Shown here: positions 6,086 through 9,175 of the stretch, in pieces
Layout of the letters: every line of letters begins with the position of its first letter
How positions within the stretch are numbered: the stretch's first letter is position 1
NCBI GenBank assembly: GCA_946541435.1
Contig: CAMNJK010000053.1
Span: 1-9,175, forward strand
Direction of reading: 5' to 3'
DNA length: 9,175 nt
Source of the DNA: an uncultured Bacillota bacterium
Lineage (GTDB): Bacteria > Bacillota > Clostridia > Peptostreptococcales > Anaerovoracaceae
Made by a program: the position numbers and the translations under genes
The notes under the pieces: model-generated
The model's input: the letters and a program-made list of their open reading frames with translations, nothing else
What the model was told of the DNA's origin: nothing
Databases searched by the model: none

Positions 6086-7039
6086 CTACTCGGTCACCGG
6101 CTGTTCGCTCTTTTCAGCGGTCATTTCTTTTTTCTCGCCGCTCTGATTCTTCCCTTTTCCCCGGTTTTTACTGTTCTTCTTCGCCGACGGATTCTTCTTT
6201 CCGAGGCGCTGGACCTCTTCCTTGCCGTAGACGTAGTACTCTGTGCTGAGCTTCTCTTCTCCCTCGCCGTCCTCAGAGGCCTCCTCCAGGATCAGCCGGG
6301 TCCTGACTGTGGATTCCAGAATATTGGTGTCCACCACCAGGGCTTTTCCGTCCGGCGTCCTGACCCGCTCTCCGGCCGCAGGGAGCCCCTTCTTCAGCTT
6401 CGTATAGAGATCATTCTCATACTTCAGGCAGCACATCAGCCTTCCGCAGATCCCGGAGATCTTGGCGGGATTCAGGGACAGGTTCTGGACCTTTGCCATC
6501 TTGATGGAAACTGGTTCAAAATCTCTGAGCCAGGTGTGGCAGCACAGGGGCCTGCCGCAGCCGCCGACGCCCCCCAGCATCTTGGCCTCGTCCCGGACGC
6601 CGATCTGCCGCAGCTCGATCCGCATGCGGAACACCGAAGCCAGATCCTTGACCAGCTCCCGGAAATCCACCCTTCCATCGGCCGTGAAGTAAAAGACGAC
6701 CTTGCTGTTGTCGAAGGTGTACTCCACATCGATCAGCTTCATTTCCAGACCATGGGCATCGATCTTCTCCTGACAGAGGCGCATGGCGTCGTCGCGTTTC
6801 TCCAGATTCTGTCTGTGTCTGGTGACGTCCTCCTCTGTCGCTATGCGGACGATGTCCTTCAGCGGGGAGACGATCTCCTCATCCGGAACCTCACACTCTT
6901 CCAGCGCCACTGTTCCGAACTCCATTCCCCTGGCGGTCTCCACGATCACGTGGTCCCCCAGCTGCGCCGAGGTCTCCCCCGGTCCGAAATAATATACTTT
7001 ACCGGCGTCCTTGAATTTCACGCCAACTACTCTAACCAT
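6086..7039 (-). CDS. ricT: PSP1-domain protein RicT (YaaT), iron-sulfur regulator of RNA processing
   Basis: In B. subtilis RicT (YaaT) joins RicA and RicF in a complex carrying [4Fe-4S] clusters that directs RNase Y processing and affects Spo0A-dependent development. From the chosen start the protein has 317 residues. It opens MVRVVGVKFKDAGKVYYFGP, followed by GDHVIVETARGMEFGTV (28-44), typical of PSP1/YaaT. The conserved cysteine cluster is present: C161, C166 and C167 (GGCGRPLCC) and C198, C203 and C204 (GICGRLMCCLKYE), suited to bind iron-sulfur. The end is a lysine-rich tail (about 275-317, KKNPSAKKNSKNRGKGKNQS), probably disordered. An open frame continues upstream but the GGAGG placed six bases before the ATG at 7039 fixes the start. 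It begins two bases after the holB stop, so the two are translationally linked. The RicA and RicF partners are not in this window. Confidence 0.95.
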   Translation of the reverse strand: MVRVVGVKFKDAGKVYYFGPGETSAQLGDHVIVETARGMEFGTVALEECEVPDEEIVSPLKDIVRIATEEDVTRHRQNLEKRDDAMRLCQEKIDAHGLEMKLIDVEYTFDNSKVVFYFTADGRVDFRELVKDLASVFRMRIELRQIGVRDEAKMLGGVGGCGRPLCCHTWLRDFEPVSIKMAKVQNLSLNPAKISGICGRLMCCLKYENDLYTKLKKGLPAAGERVRTPDGKALVVDTNILESTVRTRLILEEASEDGEGEEKLSTEYYVYGKEEVQRLGKKNPSAKKNSKNRGKGKNQSGEKKEMTAEKSEQPVTE

Positions 7040-7050
7040 AATCATCCTCC
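7037..7050 (-). promoter_or_regulatory. Ribosome binding site deciding the ricT start
   Basis: The minus strand reads GGAGGATGATTATG. GGAGG (7046-7050) touches a first ATG (7043-7045), too close to serve it, and lies six bases before the second ATG (7037-7039), the preferred start. The first ATG overlaps the holB stop as ATGA. The site lies inside the holB 3' end, so translation of the two genes should be coupled. Confidence 0.8.
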
Positions 7051-7857
7051 AACACGAAGCACGAAACGCTTCATGACGCTGCCCGGGGTCAGCCCCTGCC
7101 GAAGCTGGGTCCGGGCCTTCTCCAGCGAATCCACACATTCACTGATCTCTCTGGGCGAATAAAGCACACCGTTGTCATTCCTGGACAGGATCAGCTGCCT
7201 GCACCGGTTTTCCATGTGATCGATGAGTTGCAGCACCTGATTCCGGTCCCGGACATCGCCCAACGCTTTCTTTGTTTTATAAAAAGGGCTGCGTCCCAGA
7301 ACATGTTCCAGGATCTCCTCCGCCCGCCTGGCCATGGGATCATCCCCGGCAATGCTGCTGCCCTCCAGCCGTATCCGGATACATCTGGAACGAATGGTGG
7401 GAAGCAGGGCCTCCGAGTTGTCCGTCAGCAGCACCACCACCGATGCCCCCGGCGGTTCCTCCAGGGTCTTCAGGAGACAGTTCTGCGCTTCCTCTGTCAT
7501 CAGGCCGCTCTCGTCCATGATCACCAGGTAACGCGGCCCATTGGGCTTGATGCTGAGCTGATGCTGCATGTCGCGGATCTGGTCGATGCCGATGGAGGCC
7601 TTTGTCTTCAGCCGCGAAACGAAGATCAGGTCTTCATGATTGTCATGATCGATCTTCTGGCATACGGGGCATCTGCCGCAGTCGTCTCCGCTGCGCCGCG
7701 GACACAGGATCCCCTTGGCGAACTGTTTCGCAAAGGCTGGCTTGTCCACGGTGGCGGGTCCCTCCACGATATAGGCATGGGAAACGCTGCCGCTCTCGAC
7801 ACTGCTGCTGATCCTCCTGATCAGTGATTCATTTTCCTGGCTCAGATCAAATCTCAT
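7042..7857 (-). CDS. holB: DNA polymerase III delta-prime subunit (clamp loader)
   Basis: The delta-prime subunit is part of the clamp loader that puts the sliding clamp on DNA at replication forks. The 271-residue protein has the DnaX/HolB AAA+ layout: SHAYIVEGP (26-34), a zinc knuckle C52-C60-C63-C66 (LCPRRSGDDCGRCPVCQKID), the Walker-B-like strand YLVIMDESGLMTEEAQNCLL (110-129), KTLEEPP (130-136) and the SRC motif (157-159). The Walker A segment GPATVDKPA lacks GK[ST], as expected for delta-prime, which does not hydrolyse ATP. That lets it be told apart from DnaX. It is shorter than the roughly 330 residues usual in E. coli and B. subtilis, with a reduced C-terminal collar domain. The ATG at 7857 has AAGG six bases upstream and lies inside the end of tmk (11-base overlap). 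In B. subtilis yaaQ and yaaR separate tmk from holB; here they are absent. Confidence 0.95.
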   Translation of the reverse strand: MRFDLSQENESLIRRISSSVESGSVSHAYIVEGPATVDKPAFAKQFAKGILCPRRSGDDCGRCPVCQKIDHDNHEDLIFVSRLKTKASIGIDQIRDMQHQLSIKPNGPRYLVIMDESGLMTEEAQNCLLKTLEEPPGASVVVLLTDNSEALLPTIRSRCIRIRLEGSSIAGDDPMARRAEEILEHVLGRSPFYKTKKALGDVRDRNQVLQLIDHMENRCRQLILSRNDNGVLYSPREISECVDSLEKARTQLRQGLTPGSVMKRFVLRVGG

Positions 7858-8482
7858 GAATCCTTTTCATTACCTCTGCGCGGATCTCCTCCGCGATCTC
7901 TTCGATCCCTCTTCCGGCGTCCACCGCGCAAACCCTGGCCGGGTCCCGGCGGCAGATCTCTTCATACCCTTCGAATACTTTCTGATGGAATGCATCCGGC
8001 TCCGATTCGATACGGTCAGCTGCGCGGCCCTGGATCCTGGCCTTGCCTGCCTTTGGATCCACCCGCAGATAGATGGTCAGATCCGGCATGCAGTCACCAA
8101 CGCCGTACCGATTGATCTCGCCCACCATGTCGCCCAGGTCTCTTCCGAAGGCCTGGTAAGCGATGCTGGAATCCAGGAACCGGTCGCAGATCACGATCCT
8201 GCCGGCGTTCACCGCGGGCCGGATCACTTCTGCCACCAGCTGCGCTCTGGCCGCAGCATAGAGCAGAGTCTCTGTCACCGCGTCCATGGCTTTGTTCTGC
8301 GGATCCAGCAGGATGCCGCGCACAGCTTCACTGATGGGAGTGCCGCCGGGTTCCCGGGTCAATACCACCTCGTATCCCATCTGCCGCAGATACTCTGTCA
8401 GCTCATGGATCTGTGTGGATTTGCCGGCGCCGTCGCCTCCTTCAAAGGAAATGAACATTCCCTGTCTGCCTTGTTTCGTCAT
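7847..8482 (-). CDS. tmk: Thymidylate kinase
   Basis: Tmk phosphorylates dTMP to dTDP with ATP, an essential step for both de novo and salvage dTTP supply. The 211-residue protein shows the P-loop EGGDGAGKST (14-23), TREPGGTPISE (42-52), the DR[FY] substrate-binding motif CDRFLDSSIAYQAFGR (99-114) and the LID QGRAADRIESEPDAFH (151-166). The LID arginines without one in the P-loop fit a bacterial type II enzyme. Two starts are possible. The ATG at 8482 overlaps the upstream stop as TGATG but has no clear Shine-Dalgarno, so it would rely on coupling. An ATG at 8458 (residue 9) gives MFISFEGG, the commoner N-terminal form, with CAGGGA very close. I keep the longer form, with moderate certainty. 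It lies between the hypothetical basic protein and holB. Confidence 0.96.
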   Translation of the reverse strand: MTKQGRQGMFISFEGGDGAGKSTQIHELTEYLRQMGYEVVLTREPGGTPISEAVRGILLDPQNKAMDAVTETLLYAAARAQLVAEVIRPAVNAGRIVICDRFLDSSIAYQAFGRDLGDMVGEINRYGVGDCMPDLTIYLRVDPKAGKARIQGRAADRIESEPDAFHQKVFEGYEEICRRDPARVCAVDAGRGIEEIAEEIRAEVMKRIHEI

Positions 8483-9033
8483 CAGTTGTTATCCTTATCA
8501 CGCCGCGCCAGTTCTCTTTTGCGGGCGCGTTCCCTGTTTCTGCGTTTTTCCCGTTTGCTGGGTTCCTTCTCCGACCGCGGGGCATTCTTGGCGGCAGCCC
8601 GCCGGGCGCTGACCCGCTGGGCCACGGAATCTGAGACGGACCCGGTGTTTTCTGCCTGATAATGAGCATCACTGCCAGCTTCCATCTGTCCGTAAAGCTC
8701 GGAAAACGGAATGCGCTGCGTTCGTTTCAGCTCCGCCGGACGCCGGTAGGAACCATTTGGCGTATTCTGGGCGGGCGCCGTCTGCCGTCCCGGTCTTTTC
8801 CGGGGAGCCGCCTGCTGCCCGGTACTCTTATTCTCCGGAGACTTCTTCCTCTTCTCCGGGTTCTTTTTCCTACGCTTAAACCGGCCCTTCAGCGGATTGT
8901 CCCATTTCATGTCTTCCTCGGCAGATCGCCGCTGTCTCGGTTTTTCCGAAGAAAGCTTGGATATGAAATACCGCATCATAAGGGCCATGGGCAGCAATAT
9001 CAGCAATATGAAAATGATCTCAAACAGTTTCAT
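8482..9033 (-). CDS. Unrecognised membrane-anchored basic protein
   Basis: I do not recognise this 183-residue protein. Residues 4-25 form a hydrophobic helix (FEIIFILLILLPMALMMRYF) that should anchor it in the membrane. The rest is strikingly basic and low in hydrophobics: RFKRRKKNPEKRKK (51-64), PRKRPGR (77-83) and a C-terminal block of Arg/Lys (159-180, SKREKRRNRERARKRELARR). Only RIPFSELYGQMEAGSDAHY (107-125) looks possibly structured. It is likely largely disordered and may bind nucleic acid or phospholipid, but that is guesswork. The ATG at 9033 has AAAGGG about seven bases upstream, and an extended -10 promoter precedes it. Its stop overlaps the tmk start (TGATG), so it is the leader gene of the tmk-holB-ricT-trmN6 unit. 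The overlap and good ribosome binding site argue that it is a real gene. B. subtilis has csfB, xpaC, yaaN and yaaO here, none of which it resembles. Confidence 0.85.
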   Translation of the reverse strand: MKLFEIIFILLILLPMALMMRYFISKLSSEKPRQRRSAEEDMKWDNPLKGRFKRRKKNPEKRKKSPENKSTGQQAAPRKRPGRQTAPAQNTPNGSYRRPAELKRTQRIPFSELYGQMEAGSDAHYQAENTGSVSDSVAQRVSARRAAAKNAPRSEKEPSKREKRRNRERARKRELARRDKDNN

Positions 9034-9066
9034 AGACTACCCTTTGCCAAAATCATAGATATAGTA

Positions 9067-9075
9067 ATTATATCA
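9067..9075 (-). promoter_or_regulatory. Extended -10 promoter of the tmk unit
   Basis: The minus strand reads TGATATAAT, a TGn-extended -10 with a perfect TATAAT, 34 bases before the ATG at 9033; transcripts should begin near 9060. The place of the -35 is taken up by the rRNA terminator hairpin and offers no good hexamer, so the promoter depends on the extended -10. Confidence 0.6.
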
Positions 9076-9076
9076 T

Positions 9077-9100
9077 AAAAGGAGCGGCTAAATCCGCTCC
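9077..9100 (-). terminator. Hairpin terminator after the rRNA gene
   Basis: A 7-bp stem, GGAGCGG with CCGCTCC (9081-9087 and 9094-9100), closes a six-base loop and is followed on the minus strand by TTTT (9077-9080). It lies about 25 bases beyond the 5S 3' end. The U-run is short; a further eight-T tract (9117-9124) just after the 5S may help. Confidence 0.75.
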
Positions 9101-9125
9101 CCCATTGATTTCAGAGAAAAAAAAT

Positions 9126-9175
9126 AAGCGGCAACGTCCTGCTTTCCCAGGCGGTCGCCCGCCAAGTATCATCAG
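9126..9175 (-). rRNA. rrf: 5S ribosomal RNA, 3' end (5' part off the window)
   Basis: On the minus strand the last 50 bases of the window match the conserved 3' half of Firmicute 5S rRNA: GATGATACTTGGCGGGCGA, then CCGCCTGGGAAAGCAGGACG and TTGCCGC. The internal GGCGG/CCGCC stem of the family is visible. The 3' end is placed next to a run of eight T, within about three bases. The 5S is about 117 bases, so more than half lies outside; it presumably ends a 16S-23S-5S operon. The rRNA would be read toward tmk. Confidence 0.87.

Noticed and set aside
7040..7138. N-terminal extension of RicT by 33 residues
   Set aside because: The extra residues overlap holB in another frame, lack family similarity, and the GGAGG is placed for the ATG at 7039.
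7856..8659. Plus-strand open frame across tmk and the hypothetical gene
   Set aside because: Antisense to the thymidylate kinase P-loop and LID; it has no recognisable domain and spans two genes.

Overview
This window looks like chromosomal DNA from a moderately GC-rich anaerobic member of the Firmicutes (class Clostridia). The signs are strong GGAGG-type ribosome binding sites, sigma-A-like promoters with TATAAT boxes, an anaerobic (class III) ribonucleotide reductase, a RicT (YaaT) homologue, an AbrB regulator with a C-terminal CxxC...CxxC tail, and a gene order recalling the origin-proximal region of Bacillus subtilis. The taxon is inferred from these markers only. All genes lie on the minus strand except the lipoprotein gene at 1669-3108.

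Read in the direction of transcription, from the right edge: the 3' end of a 5S rRNA gene (9126-9175) is followed by a short hairpin terminator. An extended -10 promoter then drives a tight five-gene cluster: an unrecognised membrane-anchored basic protein (8482-9033), tmk, holB, ricT and a TrmN6/YabB-type tRNA methyltransferase. The first four genes overlap or nearly touch; the methyltransferase follows ricT after 39 bases. A second promoter (5247-5275) begins a unit of a small DUF948-like membrane protein, abrB and murA. This resembles a condensed version of the B. subtilis rrn ... tmk-yaaQ-yaaR-holB-yaaT-yabA-yabB-yazA-yabC-abrB region, without yaaQ, yaaR, yabA, yazA and yabC, and with murA after abrB.

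A strong bidirectional terminator (3129-3189) separates murA from the convergent plus-strand gene at 1669-3108. That gene encodes a predicted lipoprotein that aligns by eye along its whole length with PepD-type M20 dipeptidases but has lost nearly all metal ligands, so it looks like a surface-anchored pseudopeptidase. It is the most unusual gene here. Divergent from it is a GNAT acetyltransferase gene with its own promoter and terminator. At the left edge is the first third of nrdD, whose promoter carries two NrdR-like boxes, one filling the -35/-10 spacer.

Overall this is mostly core housekeeping DNA: nucleotide supply (tmk, nrdD), replication (holB), tRNA modification, peptidoglycan precursor synthesis (murA) and transition-state regulation (abrB, ricT). 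I see no CRISPR array, insertion sequence, phage gene or defence system.
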